Made by a program: the position numbers and the translations under genes. A stretch of DNA of 5,454 bases, taken from contig JAKSQE010000093.1 in the NCBI GenBank assembly GCA_024404295.1, forward strand, positions 1 to 5,454, given 5' to 3'. Below the pieces are notes generated by a model that saw nothing but the letters and a program-made list of their open reading frames with translations, was not told the origin of the DNA and made no database searches. Source of the stretch: Oscillibacter sp. (GTDB lineage: Bacteria; Bacillota; Clostridia; Oscillospirales; Oscillospiraceae). This document shows, one piece after another, positions 5,444-5,454 of this stretch (position 1 is its first letter; each line of letters starts with the position of its first letter).

Positions 5444-5454
5444 ATTTGTGGTTT

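Overview
The window looks like a chromosomal piece of an anaerobic Gram-positive bacterium of the class Clostridia, probably a gut Oscillospirales-type lineage of moderate GC content. The grounds are Firmicutes-style genes with strong AAGGAG-type ribosome sites, an SLH-anchored exported protein, a single-cluster bacterial ferredoxin, and sigma-A-type promoters. The lineage is inferred; no marker gene fixes it.

Layout from left to right. (1) Positions 1-252, minus strand: the first 84 codons of a thioredoxin-reductase-like flavoprotein running off the left edge. (2) Positions 253-615: a 363-bp gap between divergent genes. It holds a cluster of TTGC/GCAA inverted repeats just upstream of the flavoprotein gene, a perfect 12-bp-stem hairpin at 410-440 that follows no gene, a GC-rich stretch with many possible base pairs, and a TATAAT box before rpe. 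(3) Positions 616-1885, plus strand: rpe (ribulose-phosphate 3-epimerase) and recR (recombination mediator), 25 bp apart and probably one operon, closed by a strong intrinsic terminator at 1903-1941. (4) Positions 1940-4972, minus strand: a 1010-residue secreted protein with a signal peptide, an NAGPA/DUF2233 phosphodiester glycosidase domain, Ig-like and jelly-roll-like modules and three C-terminal SLH repeats. It converges on recR, and its stop codon overlaps the recR terminator T-tract. (5) Positions 4973-5174: a 202-bp divergent control region with two good promoters facing away from each other. The rightward one carries a perfect 8-1-8 palindrome over its -10 box that closely resembles a PerR box. 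(6) Positions 5175-5363, plus strand: a 62-residue ferredoxin with one [4Fe-4S] site, followed by a weak AT-rich hairpin near the right edge.

The genes do not form one pathway. rpe is central carbon metabolism, recR is DNA repair, the large protein acts at the cell surface, and the flavoprotein and ferredoxin are redox proteins. The most interesting signals are regulatory: the PerR/Fur-like palindrome on the ferredoxin promoter, the TTGC/GCAA operator-like cluster before the flavoprotein gene, and the orphan hairpin plus GC-rich region before rpe. No mobile element, CRISPR array, tRNA or rRNA was seen, and I found no clear evidence of an undescribed multi-gene system.
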